Positions 36,036 to 44,736 of a stretch of 64,000 nt of DNA are shown one piece after another; within the stretch, counting starts at the first letter, position 1; the number at the start of each line of letters is the position of its first letter. Source of the stretch: Bog-950 sp964423405 (GTDB taxonomy: Bacteria > Bacteroidota > Bacteroidia > Chitinophagales > LD1); assembly GCA_964423405.1 (NCBI GenBank), contig CAYREY010000018.1:1-64000 (forward strand). The letters are read 5' to 3'. The notes below the pieces were generated by a model. That model did no database searches and was not told the DNA's origin. It saw only the letters and a list, made by a program, of their open reading frames with translations. Both the position numbers and the translations under genes were made by a program.

Positions 36036-36391
36036 AACTTTTAGCGGACAAAATGGCAGAAAACCAATACAGACTGATAATACAATTTACGCGGCATACC
36101 GTAACCCACCCCAATGGGTTATCCCCCCTTGGGTGGGTGGCTGTTTACCCACTGCCGGCAGGCAGAATGTCCCCCGCTTGTTTCATCCCGCCTTATGCGG
36201 GAGGCGGGTGGGCCGCTTCAGCGGGCCGGAGATGGATGAATTACTAACGCTATACCGGCAGATTAGCCTTTGTAAGTTAAGGCTCTATCCACCTCCGGTT
36301 TCGCTACGCTCAACCACCCCCGCAAGCGTGGGACAAAACAGCCCGCACCAAACAAAATGATGTGATAAATGGTAGTATGATATAAACCAAA

Positions 36392-36424
36392 ACCCCATTA
36401 CCGCTTTAGCAGTAATGGGGTTTG
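36392..36424 (-). terminator. Terminator downstream of the 632-aa T9SS gene
   Basis: The inverted repeat AAACCCCATTAC / GTAATGGGGTTT encloses a ~9-nt loop, 28 bp past the stop codon at 36452 on the minus strand, with an A/T-rich flank. Confidence 0.7.
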
Positions 36425-36451
36425 CCTGTAATAGTGTTTCCGCAGGTTTGG

Positions 36452-38350
36452 TTACTCCTTAACCAATCGTTTTACCAGGTTACCGGCTTTTACCAGGTAC
36501 ACACCGGCGGGCATATTGCTTAGTGGCAGGGTTAGGTTCGTAGCAGTTATCGGTGTGCGGCTAATCAGCCGGCCGTTTATGTCTTTAATCTCTACTACCT
36601 CGCCTATCAGTTGCGGGTCGGCCTCTAATTGCAGGGTGTTGCCGCTGGCAGGGTTAGGGTATATAGTAAACTGAAACACATTTTGCGTTATGTTGCTTAT
36701 ACCGGCATTTATATCGCCGGTGGTGCGCGTAGTGTTGGTCAGTATGGGTGCATTAAAATCGAAATAAATATCGGCGCGGTTGGTAATTACACTGCCATTT
36801 ACAAACGACGATAGCGGGTTGATGGAGTACTGTATATAGCCGTGGCTGGCAGGTTCGTTGCTAAAGCTATCGGCCAGTTGTATGCCGTTAAAGGCAAACG
36901 TTATCTCGCGGCCTTTTGTAATTACTTCGCAGGGGTGCGAGGTGGCCATAAGTTTAAACGACGATAAATCGAGCAGGGTGCTGATGGTGTCTATCACTTT
37001 TACATTCTCGGCCATATAAGTACCGGTGTTTTGAAAACGGATAGTGTACTTAAGCGCACCGGTAGAGGGGATAATGCGGCCATCGGCACCAAAGCCCGCC
37101 GGCGATACGGCTTTATCGTTAGGGTCGTACGAGCCTACTACCAATACCTGCTGTTCTACAGTTACAGAATCCATACCGTTGCAACTGGAGTTAAGAACAG
37201 AACCATAGTAATGGCGCACTGTATTTAATGGGGTGGTTGGAGGGGTGTAAAAAGTAATATTGGTAATCCAACCGCCATTGCTGTTTATATTGGTTAAATC
37301 CCAGTGCAGGGTACGGGTTGCGGTATCTACTAAGGTAGGTGACGGGTTGGCACTTACAAATACCTCGTTAGAATTGTAACGCAACACTGCCGTAAGCGAT
37401 ACCGGACCGGCTGATAGTACATTGCGGTATGAAAAAACAACCTGGTTATTAAAGCCCGGGCGCGGTGGTGGGCTTTGCGACACTACCGACAGGTAACCAT
37501 TGCAATAGCCCTGTGGTACAACAACTGCAAAATTGTTACCGCCATAACTGGCACCCACGCTGGCTGCATTTACAGTAAGGCTATCGGGTGTTACATTAAA
37601 TTGTGTACGGTCGGCAGGTTTAAGGTTGTACACACCGGTAGGTACATAAGCATAAAAATTACCATTGCTGTTGGTAGCAGCTATGTAACCGTTACCCACA
37701 TTTATTACTCTACCATATATACCCTGCTCGCCGTTATCAAAAGTATTGTTGCCGTTTTGGTCGTAAAATATACGGCCGGTTATTTCTGCTACGTTTTGAA
37801 AATTGCCGCTGAAAGGTTCGTAGGGCGTGGTTTGGGTAGTATCTACCGGCGGGCAAAACGAAAAGCCCTGGTCTATCACCCGCAGATAAATTACAAGCCC
37901 GGCAGCATCGGCATTGGTAGTAATAGGCACCCCTACATTTACAGTAACAATAAGCCTTAACCTGTACAGGCCCGGAGGGGCCGAGGTTACACCATTAAAT
38001 TTAATACACCCGCTTTGGTAAGTAGCAAAAGTATTAGTAGCAGAATTTGTTGCCCAGCATAAGCCTGCAGGCAGGTTGCTTATAGAATCTATTCTAAAGC
38101 TTTGAGCAATTAAAACCTGGCCACCAAATGTAATGGAATCGAAAGAGGTAAAATCTATTACCGTACTTTGAGGCTGATTGCGGTAAATACACGGTATATC
38201 TTCGTTAGGCGTAAAACGACCCGCTGGCAAATTACCGGCAGCAGTACATTGTGTAGTACCCGAAGGGTTACCAAAATCTCCGCAGTATTGCGAAAACAGG
38301 TAGCTACTGTATAGCAACAGCGCTACTAATAGTGTTAGTGTTTTTTTCAT
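36452..38350 (-). CDS. T9SS-sorted SdrD-B-like/DUF11-like surface protein
   Basis: This 632-aa protein has signal peptide MKKTLTLLVALLLYSSYLF. Residues ~190-260 contain an SdrD-B/Cna-B-like segment (ITGRIFYDQNGNNTFDNGE, GIYGRVI). Residues ~400-540 hold the YDPNDK motif followed by LKYTIRFQNTGTYMAENVKV and YIQYSINPLSSFVNG, a conserved C-terminal domain of Bacteroidota surface proteins. The last ~80 residues are the T9SS type-A sorting domain (FTIYPNPASGNTLQLEAD, IKDINGRLISR, NMPAGVYLVKAG). It should be exported by T9SS and attached to the cell surface; the ligand is unknown. The last ~105 residues are duplicated at 38478-38793. A TACTTTTG box lies just upstream. Confidence 0.9.
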   Translation of the reverse strand: MKKTLTLLVALLLYSSYLFSQYCGDFGNPSGTTQCTAAGNLPAGRFTPNEDIPCIYRNQPQSTVIDFTSFDSITFGGQVLIAQSFRIDSISNLPAGLCWATNSATNTFATYQSGCIKFNGVTSAPPGLYRLRLIVTVNVGVPITTNADAAGLVIYLRVIDQGFSFCPPVDTTQTTPYEPFSGNFQNVAEITGRIFYDQNGNNTFDNGEQGIYGRVINVGNGYIAATNSNGNFYAYVPTGVYNLKPADRTQFNVTPDSLTVNAASVGASYGGNNFAVVVPQGYCNGYLSVVSQSPPPRPGFNNQVVFSYRNVLSAGPVSLTAVLRYNSNEVFVSANPSPTLVDTATRTLHWDLTNINSNGGWITNITFYTPPTTPLNTVRHYYGSVLNSSCNGMDSVTVEQQVLVVGSYDPNDKAVSPAGFGADGRIIPSTGALKYTIRFQNTGTYMAENVKVIDTISTLLDLSSFKLMATSHPCEVITKGREITFAFNGIQLADSFSNEPASHGYIQYSINPLSSFVNGSVITNRADIYFDFNAPILTNTTRTTGDINAGISNITQNVFQFTIYPNPASGNTLQLEADPQLIGEVVEIKDINGRLISRTPITATNLTLPLSNMPAGVYLVKAGNLVKRLVKE

Positions 38351-38370
38351 AGGATTTGTTTTTGTGTTTA

Positions 38371-38378
38371 CAAAAGTA
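38371..38378 (-). promoter_or_regulatory. Candidate -7 promoter box of the 632-aa T9SS gene
   Basis: The minus strand reads TACTTTTG, an exact match to the Bacteroidota TAnnTTTG box, 21 bp upstream of the ATG at 38350. No clear -33 TTTG is seen. Confidence 0.5.
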
Positions 38379-38477
38379 AAGCACCGCCCTGGCGGCTGCC
38401 AGCCTATTGTAACAAAATCTTACACGCCAAAGACGCATCTTCTGCTTCACATCCAGATAGTAAGAGCAGACTATACA

Positions 38478-38793
38478 TTACTCTCTAACCAATCGTTTTA
38501 CCAGGTTACCGGCTTTTACCAGGTACACACCGGCGGGCATATTGGTTAGTGGCAGGGTTAGGTTAGTGGCAGTTATAGGTGTGCGGCTAATCAGCCGGCC
38601 GCTTATGTCTTTTATCTCTACCTCCTGCCCTATCAGTTGTGGGTCTACCTCTAGCTGCAAGGTGCCGCCACTGTTGGGGTTAGGGTATATAGCAAACTGA
38701 AACACGTTTTGCGTTATGTTGCCTATACCGGCATTAATATCGCCGGTGGTGCGGGTAGTATTAATAAGTATAGGTGCGTTAAAACCAAAATAC
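38478..38793 (-). pseudogene. Truncated duplicate of the T9SS protein C-terminus
   Basis: From the stop at 38478 rightwards the minus-strand frame reads FNAPILINTTRTTGDINAG, FQFAIYPNPNSGGTLQLEVD, DISGRLISRTP and NMPAGVYLVKAG. It is nearly the same as the last ~105 residues of the 632-aa protein, and the DNA is clearly similar base by base to 36452-36770. Similarity stops near 38793. The open frame continues to 38906 but that extra N-terminus is unrelated and includes no signal peptide of its own. The likely history is a tandem copy of the gene that lost its 5' part by deletion; no function is expected. Confidence 0.75.
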
Positions 38794-38854
38794 CTGTAAC
38801 CAGGGCAATGTTTATGCATTATTGCAGCCAACAGCATCGTATGGTAAAAAAACC

Positions 38855-39253
38855 ATGAAAACACTAACAGCACTTTTACTACTGGCAATGGCAGCAGATA
38901 CCGCAAGCACAGCAGAAAGCCCTGAAAAAGTACAGCCCAGTGTATTAATATGTGGCTGCCTGCCAGAATACCCGGGCGGCGAGATGGCTCTTTTAAAGCA
39001 CCTGAGTAAATATATAAGTTATAATGGCTATACTACAAGCGATACTGCCGAACGGTGTGTGCGCGTAATTGCCCGCTTTGATATAGACACCTGTGGTAAC
39101 ATAACCAATGTACGGATTGCGAAAGGCGATAACTTACAGTTGAACAACGCCGTTACTAAAGCAATAAACAACATGGATAGCTTTATACCCTGCCCGGATC
39201 AATGGGTTCCGGTAACTTTTAACCTGCCCGTAAAAATATCTCTACAGCGTTAA
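38855..39253 (+). CDS. Stand-alone TonB C-terminal-domain periplasmic protein
   Basis: I choose ATG 38855 (MKTLTALLLLAMAADTAST), which gives a signal peptide; an upstream in-frame start at 38822 would only add a hydrophilic extension. The 132-aa product then has the TonB-C-like region PEYPGGEMALLKHLSKYI, VRVIARFDIDTCGNITNVRI and NNMDSFIPCPDQWVPVTFN, where the PGG-x-x-A-L motif is typical of Bacteroidota TonB-C domains. There is no membrane anchor plus proline-rich linker as in true energy transducers, so its role may be signalling or peptidoglycan-linked rather than energy transfer. Its 3' end overlaps the convergent gene by 12 bp. Confidence 0.75.
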   Translation: MKTLTALLLLAMAADTASTAESPEKVQPSVLICGCLPEYPGGEMALLKHLSKYISYNGYTTSDTAERCVRVIARFDIDTCGNITNVRIAKGDNLQLNNAVTKAINNMDSFIPCPDQWVPVTFNLPVKISLQR

Positions 39254-39757
39254 CCCAAACCCAGCCGTGGCAGCGCCCAGTTTGGCCAGCCAGCTATCTT
39301 TGTAGGGTAGTTCCCAACGGCTATCCAGTTCGGCTTTGGTTTGGGCCAGGGTGTTGTAAACTATGGTATTTTCATCAACCTCGTCGGACTGTAGTAGTTT
39401 TTCAAACTCATCGCGGGTGCAGCTTACCACCTCGCCTCCTTTATTATAGGCCACCAGCCAGCGGTCGAAAAAGTTAACGTTAAACAGTTGCCCCAGCTCG
39501 CGGATAAACCGCACCGATGAATCGACCGAGCAGCCACTAACACCTACGTGGGTTTCGTCGGCCACCAAAAGTACAAACCGGTTGTGCAGCAGGGTGCCGT
39601 AACCGGTTACCTCCAGCTTGTGGGCGGTCCACTGGTTTACAAATTCATTTATTTTGGCGGTAGCAAGCGCAGCCTCGGCCGGGGTAAGCACCCGGTTGCT
39701 GTGGTATATCCACACGCGCGACTGTGGCGACATGGTTTTGTTGATAAGTGACTCCAT
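39242..39757 (-). CDS. Conserved Bacteroidota protein of unknown function
   Basis: The protein is 171 aa, soluble, with no signal peptide. The sequence SRVWIYHSNRVLTPAEA, KINEFVNQWTAHK, GTLLHNRFVLLVADE and VSGCSVDSSVRFIREL recalls a family widespread in the phylum and often labelled 'ABC transporter ATPase', although no Walker motifs are present here. The start may be ATG 39757 or the ATG at 39733 (MSPQSRVWIY). It is convergent with the TonB-C gene (12-bp overlap) and divergent from the heme locus. Function unknown. Confidence 0.75.
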   Translation of the reverse strand: MESLINKTMSPQSRVWIYHSNRVLTPAEAALATAKINEFVNQWTAHKLEVTGYGTLLHNRFVLLVADETHVGVSGCSVDSSVRFIRELGQLFNVNFFDRWLVAYNKGGEVVSCTRDEFEKLLQSDEVDENTIVYNTLAQTKAELDSRWELPYKDSWLAKLGAATAGFGLTL

Positions 39758-39812
39758 TTTAACAATCGTTTAAGTAGATGACGTAAATTTTACATTTCCG
39801 TGACAATAGTCA

Positions 39813-39845
39813 TTTGCTTTAGCGGGGTATATACCGCAATCTTTG
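39813..39845 (+). promoter_or_regulatory. Candidate promoter of the heme-uptake locus
   Basis: TTTG at 39813-39816 and AATCTTTG at 39838-39845 (one mismatch to TAnnTTTG) are separated by 21 bp, 24 bp before the chosen ATG at 39870. A GTGACAAT word at ~39800 recurs upstream of the receptor gene and could be part of an operator. Confidence 0.4.
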
Positions 39846-39869
39846 CGCTGCAAATATAATATACCTCCT

Positions 39870-41171
39870 ATGTTACGGTTAATGATTGTTACCTGTGCTG
39901 TTATTTCCTGCCTTATTGCGCAGGCCCAAACCTCTGTTTACGATACTGTTTATACCGGCGAAAAAGGTGCCCTGAGCACTTTTTACAGCCTGGCCAGCCA
40001 AACTAAAACCACTACGGCCTATACCGACTGGCACCTGGCTATCAGTATCCGCGCCTCGGCTTTTCCTACCAGCCCGCTGTGCGGCACCACCATGCGTATG
40101 AACGAGCCCATTGGCGTAAACGTGTACTACGTGCCCAACACCAGTGCGGCCCAATTCGATAACCTGGATACCGCCGGCTACGCCCAATGGACCAAACTAC
40201 ACGATAGCGATACCGCGCTGGATGAAGGCGCACTAAACAGCAACCGCGACCGCAACGCTATATTTGATTTTGGCTGGGGCGTGTACAACAGCGCTACCCA
40301 CAACGTAGTGGGCGACTCGGTGTACCTGATACAACTGCCCAACGGCGAACTGAAAAAGTTTACCGTTATTGTACTACAGCGCGATACCGCCTTTGATATT
40401 AAATACGCCAACCTGGATAACAGCAACCTGCAAACCATACACATTGGTAAAAAAGATTACCTGGGCAAGCAGTTTGTGTACCTTAACATGCTAAACAATA
40501 CCGTAACCGATAAAGAGCCGCTGGGCACCGCCTGGGACCTTCAGTTTCTGCGTTACGATGCATCTGATTTTATAGATGGCAAACACGTACCGGTAATAGG
40601 GGTATGGCTTAACAAGGGCCTACAGGCCGCACGCCGTGTTAACCACGTGGTAACCGATAACGATTACAGCAACCTTACGTTTAGTACCGAGATGAATACC
40701 ATAGGCTGGAACTGGAAACGCCAGATAAACGTAATGGCGTTCGAATCGGGTAAAACAGAAAGCGAAGGGCTTTCGGTATTCGGGCTGGAAGATTCGGTAT
40801 CGTACTTTATTAAAACCCGCAACAACACCTACTACAAACTGGTGTTTACCGGTTACAATGCGCAAAGTGGTGTTATCAGCTTTTACACACAAGACCTTAG
40901 CAATGCCACCGCTATAAACGAGGCCGAAAACGAAGTTACCCTGCAAACAAAGGTGTTTCCTAACCCGGCCGGCAGCCAGCTTAATGTATTTACCCCGGCC
41001 CTGCCTGCCACCCTGCGTGTTATAGACCTTAGCGGCCGTGTACTTAACGAACTGCCCGCTACCGATAACCTTACACAGCTTAACACCGCATCGCTGGCCA
41101 ATGGCGTGTACCTGCTGCAAACCAGCTACAACGGCAAAACCACTACCAACCGGTTTGTAATAAACCAATAA
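39870..41171 (+). CDS. HmuY-family heme-binding protein with T9SS sorting domain
   Basis: The start at ATG 39870 (MLRLMIVTCAVISCLIAQAQ) gives a clean signal peptide; an upstream ATG at 39843 would add nine residues. The 433-aa product has two HmuY-like halves: NRDRNAIFDFGWGVYNSATH with VYLIQLPNGELKKFTVIV, and YLNMLNNTVTDKEPLGTAWDLQFLRY, a typical HmuY block (W-D-L-x-F-x-R-Y). The last ~75 residues are a T9SS type-A domain (VFPNPAGSQLNVF, IDLSGRVLNELP, LANGVYLLQTS). HmuY proteins capture heme outside the cell and pass it to a TonB-dependent receptor. The T9SS tail would place it at the surface, unlike the lipoprotein paralogue two genes on. Confidence 0.88.
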   Translation: MLRLMIVTCAVISCLIAQAQTSVYDTVYTGEKGALSTFYSLASQTKTTTAYTDWHLAISIRASAFPTSPLCGTTMRMNEPIGVNVYYVPNTSAAQFDNLDTAGYAQWTKLHDSDTALDEGALNSNRDRNAIFDFGWGVYNSATHNVVGDSVYLIQLPNGELKKFTVIVLQRDTAFDIKYANLDNSNLQTIHIGKKDYLGKQFVYLNMLNNTVTDKEPLGTAWDLQFLRYDASDFIDGKHVPVIGVWLNKGLQAARRVNHVVTDNDYSNLTFSTEMNTIGWNWKRQINVMAFESGKTESEGLSVFGLEDSVSYFIKTRNNTYYKLVFTGYNAQSGVISFYTQDLSNATAINEAENEVTLQTKVFPNPAGSQLNVFTPALPATLRVIDLSGRVLNELPATDNLTQLNTASLANGVYLLQTSYNGKTTTNRFVINQ

Positions 41172-41190
41172 ACATAGTTACCCACTTTTT

Positions 41191-41240
41191 AAACACAGCA
41201 GCACGGGTTCAGCTACCGTACCTGCTGTGTTTGCTTTTTT
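41191..41240 (+). terminator. Rho-independent terminator between the HmuY gene and the receptor gene
   Basis: AAACACAGCAG (41191-41201) pairs with CTGCTGTGTTT (41222-41232), and an inner ACGGGT/ACCGT extension and a T run to 41240 follow. It lies 20 bp past the stop, so the receptor gene needs read-through or its own promoter. Confidence 0.8.
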
Positions 41241-41302
41241 ATGACAATTCTGTGACAATTGAAACTACTTTACCACGGGCAAAACCGGTAAGTTTGCGGG
41301 CT

Positions 41303-43615
41303 GTGATAATACACTGTACAAACCTGTTTAATAAACAGATTTTTAGGGCTTTACCTACCGGCGCCGGCAAACTGCTGGTCCTGCTGTGTTGCCTTACCGT
41401 AAGCGCACTGGCTACGCCTGCACAGGCCAGCCAGGCCGGTATTACAGTACAGCGTAAAGATAACCAGCAACCGGTAGAGGATGTGGTAGTGCTGGTAAGG
41501 CCGCTAAACAGCACCAAAGAGGGTAAAACCCTTACCGGCTATACAACCAAAGCGGGCTCCTACACCTTCGATTTTACCCAACCGGTAATAGTAAACATTA
41601 CCCACCTGGGCTATGTAACCATTACCGATACCTTTACCGAAGCTACCTTTAAAACCTACCAGCTGGTAGCTGTACAAAGTATAAAAGATGTGGTAATAAC
41701 CGGGCAGTACACACCGGGCAGCGCTATCAAATCGGTGTACCCTATACAGGTAATAAACAATGAGGAACTGAAAGCCAAAGGAGCCAACAACCTGCGCGAA
41801 GCCCTGCAGGGCCGCCTGAATGTGGACCTGGGGCAGGATGCGGTGTTTGGCAGCTCGGTAAGCCTGAACGGTATTAGCGGCGAGGGCGTAAAAATAATGG
41901 TAGACGGGGTGCCGGTGGTAGGCCGCATGGATGGTAAGATTGACCTGAGCCAGATAAACCTGAACAACATAGACCATATTGAGGTGGTAGAAGGCCCCCT
42001 ATCGGTAATATACGGCACCGATGCCCTGGGCGGGGTTATTAATATTATTACCAAAACCTTTCAGGCAGAAAAAGTAAACCTTAACCTGAAAGGCTACTAC
42101 GAAACCGTAGGGCAGTACAACATAGAACTGAACACCGGTTTTGCGTTTGGCAAAAGCCAGTTGTACCTGAGCGGTGGCCGCAATTTTTTTAACGGCTACA
42201 CCACTATCGATTCGCTACAGCGGTTTAAAGAGTGGAAACCCAAAGAGCAGTACTTTGCCGATGCCAAGTATATTTACAACACCAACCGGTTACGGTTTTC
42301 ACTTACCGGTTCGTTTTTCCGCGAGCTGATGCTGGACCGCGGCATACCTTCGCTTACCTTTGATAACGAAATACACAACTGGACCTATACCGGTACCGAT
42401 ACCCGCTACCTTACCTACCGCCCCCGTGCATCGGCAGCGCTTACCTACCGGTTTAAAGATACGCACCAGATGGACCTGCTGATGGCTTACAGCGGCTGGT
42501 TCCGCTTTGCCAATAAATACAGCCGCAACCTGATAACCGGTGCCGAAAAACTGGTGCCGTACTTCGACCAGCAGGATACTTCGCGCTACAGCCAGCTAAC
42601 CGCCCGTGCTACATATGGCATGCCGGCCTGGCAATATAAACTCAACTTTTTGTTTGGTGTAGATATTAACCAGGAGTTTGTATGGCAAAACCGCATAGCC
42701 GGCAACAAAAAGAAAATAGGCGACTATGCTGCCTTTGGCAGTGCGCGCATATCGGTAGTAGAGGGGCTGGATATACAACCCGGTATCCGCTTTGCGTATA
42801 ATACCCAGTACCGCACACCGCTTATACCCTCGCTTAATATTAAATACAACTGGAAAGATAAGGTAGTGGTACGCGCTGCCTACGGCCGCGGTTTCAGGGT
42901 ACCATCGGCTAAAGAGCTGTTTCTGGAGTTGCTGATAACCGCCCACTACATAAAAGGCAACAGCGAGCTAAAACCAGAAGACGGGCACAATGCCAGCACA
43001 TCGGTTAACTACTACTGGCAAAAAGATAAACACCAGTTAAACTTTAGTATATCGGGTTTTTACAACCATATATTTAATAAAATAGAACTGGTGCAGCAGC
43101 CTTCGCAAAACGGCATACCGGTGTACCAGTATTTTAACTACAAGCAGTATAACACGTACGGCGGCCAGGCAGGGCTTACCTATAAATGTCAGCGCCTACA
43201 GGTATCGGCCATGGCTATGCTTACCGGTTTCCGTATTAAGTATAACAATAACCCCAACGCCGGTTTAAAACAGCTAAGCCCCGATATTACAGCCGGTGTA
43301 ACCTACCTGATACCTAAAGCCGAACTAAACCTGTACATAGCCTACAAATACAACGGGGTAAAACCGCTGTTTAATTTTGGTACCCAGTTTAACGCCGGCA
43401 CGCGCGATGGCTACCACATGCTGGACATAAGCCTTTCGCGCAGCTTTTGGAAAGACCGCATACAACTTACCGTAGGTGGTAAAAACCTGGCCGGTGTAAC
43501 AAATGTGCGCACCCGGGGGGTAGAGGTACAGGGCCACAGCGCTAATCCCAACGAAGTTAATATCGGATGGGGGCAAACTTTCTTTACTTCATTAATATTG
43601 CACTTCTCTAAATGA
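41303..43615 (+). CDS. TonB-dependent outer-membrane receptor, probable heme transporter (HmuR-like)
   Basis: The frame is open from 41231, but that TTG lies inside a terminator stem and I place the start provisionally at GTG 41303; GTG 41252 is also possible and no ATG precedes the signal peptide (LLVLLCCLTVSALATPAQA). After it comes a carboxypeptidase-like regulatory domain (ITVQRKDNQQPVEDVVVLV). The plug domain has VINNEELKAKGANNLREAL, GEGVKIMVDGVPVVG and DHIEVVEGPLSVIYGTDALG. The ~22-strand barrel carries FRVPSAKELFLELL and ends in a terminal strand FFTSLILHFSK. TonB/ExbBD energy drives substrate across the outer membrane. HmuY-type genes on both sides make heme the likely substrate, which is an inference. 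Confidence 0.9.
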   Translation: MIIHCTNLFNKQIFRALPTGAGKLLVLLCCLTVSALATPAQASQAGITVQRKDNQQPVEDVVVLVRPLNSTKEGKTLTGYTTKAGSYTFDFTQPVIVNITHLGYVTITDTFTEATFKTYQLVAVQSIKDVVITGQYTPGSAIKSVYPIQVINNEELKAKGANNLREALQGRLNVDLGQDAVFGSSVSLNGISGEGVKIMVDGVPVVGRMDGKIDLSQINLNNIDHIEVVEGPLSVIYGTDALGGVINIITKTFQAEKVNLNLKGYYETVGQYNIELNTGFAFGKSQLYLSGGRNFFNGYTTIDSLQRFKEWKPKEQYFADAKYIYNTNRLRFSLTGSFFRELMLDRGIPSLTFDNEIHNWTYTGTDTRYLTYRPRASAALTYRFKDTHQMDLLMAYSGWFRFANKYSRNLITGAEKLVPYFDQQDTSRYSQLTARATYGMPAWQYKLNFLFGVDINQEFVWQNRIAGNKKKIGDYAAFGSARISVVEGLDIQPGIRFAYNTQYRTPLIPSLNIKYNWKDKVVVRAAYGRGFRVPSAKELFLELLITAHYIKGNSELKPEDGHNASTSVNYYWQKDKHQLNFSISGFYNHIFNKIELVQQPSQNGIPVYQYFNYKQYNTYGGQAGLTYKCQRLQVSAMAMLTGFRIKYNNNPNAGLKQLSPDITAGVTYLIPKAELNLYIAYKYNGVKPLFNFGTQFNAGTRDGYHMLDISLSRSFWKDRIQLTVGGKNLAGVTNVRTRGVEVQGHSANPNEVNIGWGQTFFTSLILHFSK

Positions 43616-44679
43616 TACAGGTACCCCACATATATACAGCGGTTAAGCACCGCGGGCCGTTGCACGGCCTGCGCAGTATTGCGGTGTGGGTGCTGGTACT
43701 GGGTACCGTGCTGGGCCTTAGCTCGTGCTTTAAAGAGCAGAACATGCTGCCCCCTGCCGACCAGGACTACGGGCAGATTGCTGTAATAGAAATGACACCT
43801 ACCTATGCCGAGCAGTTTTACTTTAACCTGGCCAACAATGCTGTAATAAAACGCACCCCGCGTTTTTCGTTTGATATAATGCTTGACAGCCGCGCCGGCC
43901 AATACAACATTTGGCTTAACAGCGCCAAAATGATGGGGGTAAAACGCACCGGCCTTACCGAGCTGGACTCTGTTACCCTGGCCGATACGCTGGGTGGCGA
44001 ATGGCATTACGATTTTGGCGCGTTTGACCCCGATAGCAACGCCATAGGCCAATGGTGGAACAACGGCACCCTGCCACAACCGGTATCGGCGGGGCAGGTA
44101 TATATTGTACAACTGGGTGTAGATGTAAACGGCTACGGGCTGGGCTTTGTAAAAATGAAGGTGAACAACTACAGCGATGGCGCCTACTCCATCACGTTTT
44201 CTGATTTTACCAATGCACCGGTTACCAAAATTGTAAACAAAGACGATACGCGCAACTACAAGTACCTGAGCTTTGCCAATGGCGGACAGGAGATAGATGC
44301 CGAGCCGCCCAAAAACGAATGGGACCTGTGCTTTACGCGCTACACCGTTTACTTTTATGCGCCCTACAACATACCGTACGAGGTTACCGGTGTACTTCAC
44401 AACCCATCGCGGGTGCAGGCCTACCTTGATTCGACACGTACGTTTGACAGTATAACCATTGCCGACTTTGAAACCAACAGGCTGCTAACGCGCCGCGATG
44501 CCATTGGCTACGAGTGGAAACGCTACAGCAGCCTGAACGCCAACGGCAGCTACAGCATGAACCCGCACTACACCTACTACATTAAAGTAAACGAAGACGA
44601 GTTTTACAAACTACACTTCTACTCGTTTGAAAAAGATGGTGTACGCGGCTACCCATCGTTTGAATACTACCGGATATAG
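43612..44679 (+). CDS. HmuY-family heme-binding lipoprotein
   Basis: The start overlaps the receptor stop as ATGA (43612-43615), implying coupled translation. The 355-aa product has a signal segment IAVWVLVLGTVLGLSSC with lipobox LSSC near residue 38, so it is a lipoprotein. The HmuY region shows FDIMLDSRAGQYNIWLNSAK, EWHYDFGAFDPDSNAIGQWW, QVYIVQLGVDVNGYGLGFVK, then NEWDLCFTRYTVYFY. It is related to the T9SS-tailed HmuY-like protein upstream of the receptor. Together the three genes form a heme capture and uptake unit. Confidence 0.88.
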   Translation: MIQVPHIYTAVKHRGPLHGLRSIAVWVLVLGTVLGLSSCFKEQNMLPPADQDYGQIAVIEMTPTYAEQFYFNLANNAVIKRTPRFSFDIMLDSRAGQYNIWLNSAKMMGVKRTGLTELDSVTLADTLGGEWHYDFGAFDPDSNAIGQWWNNGTLPQPVSAGQVYIVQLGVDVNGYGLGFVKMKVNNYSDGAYSITFSDFTNAPVTKIVNKDDTRNYKYLSFANGGQEIDAEPPKNEWDLCFTRYTVYFYAPYNIPYEVTGVLHNPSRVQAYLDSTRTFDSITIADFETNRLLTRRDAIGYEWKRYSSLNANGSYSMNPHYTYYIKVNEDEFYKLHFYSFEKDGVRGYPSFEYYRI

Positions 44680-44736
44680 CGGCTTAGCCAACACAGTTAC
44701 CTGCTATGCTATAAACCTGCAACAGTTTGCTTACCG

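Larger units (their letters stand above)
35998..36451. other. 454-bp gene-free region rich in hairpins
   Basis: This stretch holds the candidate miaB promoter, then 36110-36340 with several short inverted repeats such as GGCCGCTTCAGCGGGCC (~36210-36226) and CCCGCCTTATGCGGGAGGCGGG (~36188-36210). It ends with the terminator of the gene on the right. Short open frames here have no recognisable product. The hairpin-dense part looks like a dispersed intergenic repeat. Confidence 0.5.

Noticed and set aside
38478..38906. A complete 142-aa gene
   Set aside because: Only 38478-38793 matches the T9SS domain; the remaining N-terminus is unrelated and has no proper start context. Treated as a fragment.
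39242..39757. ABC transporter ATPase
   Set aside because: A label I associate with this family, but no Walker A, signature or Walker B motif is present.
41231..41302. TTG at 41231 as start of the TonB receptor
   Set aside because: It lies within the stem of a strong terminator; the signal peptide fits a start further downstream.
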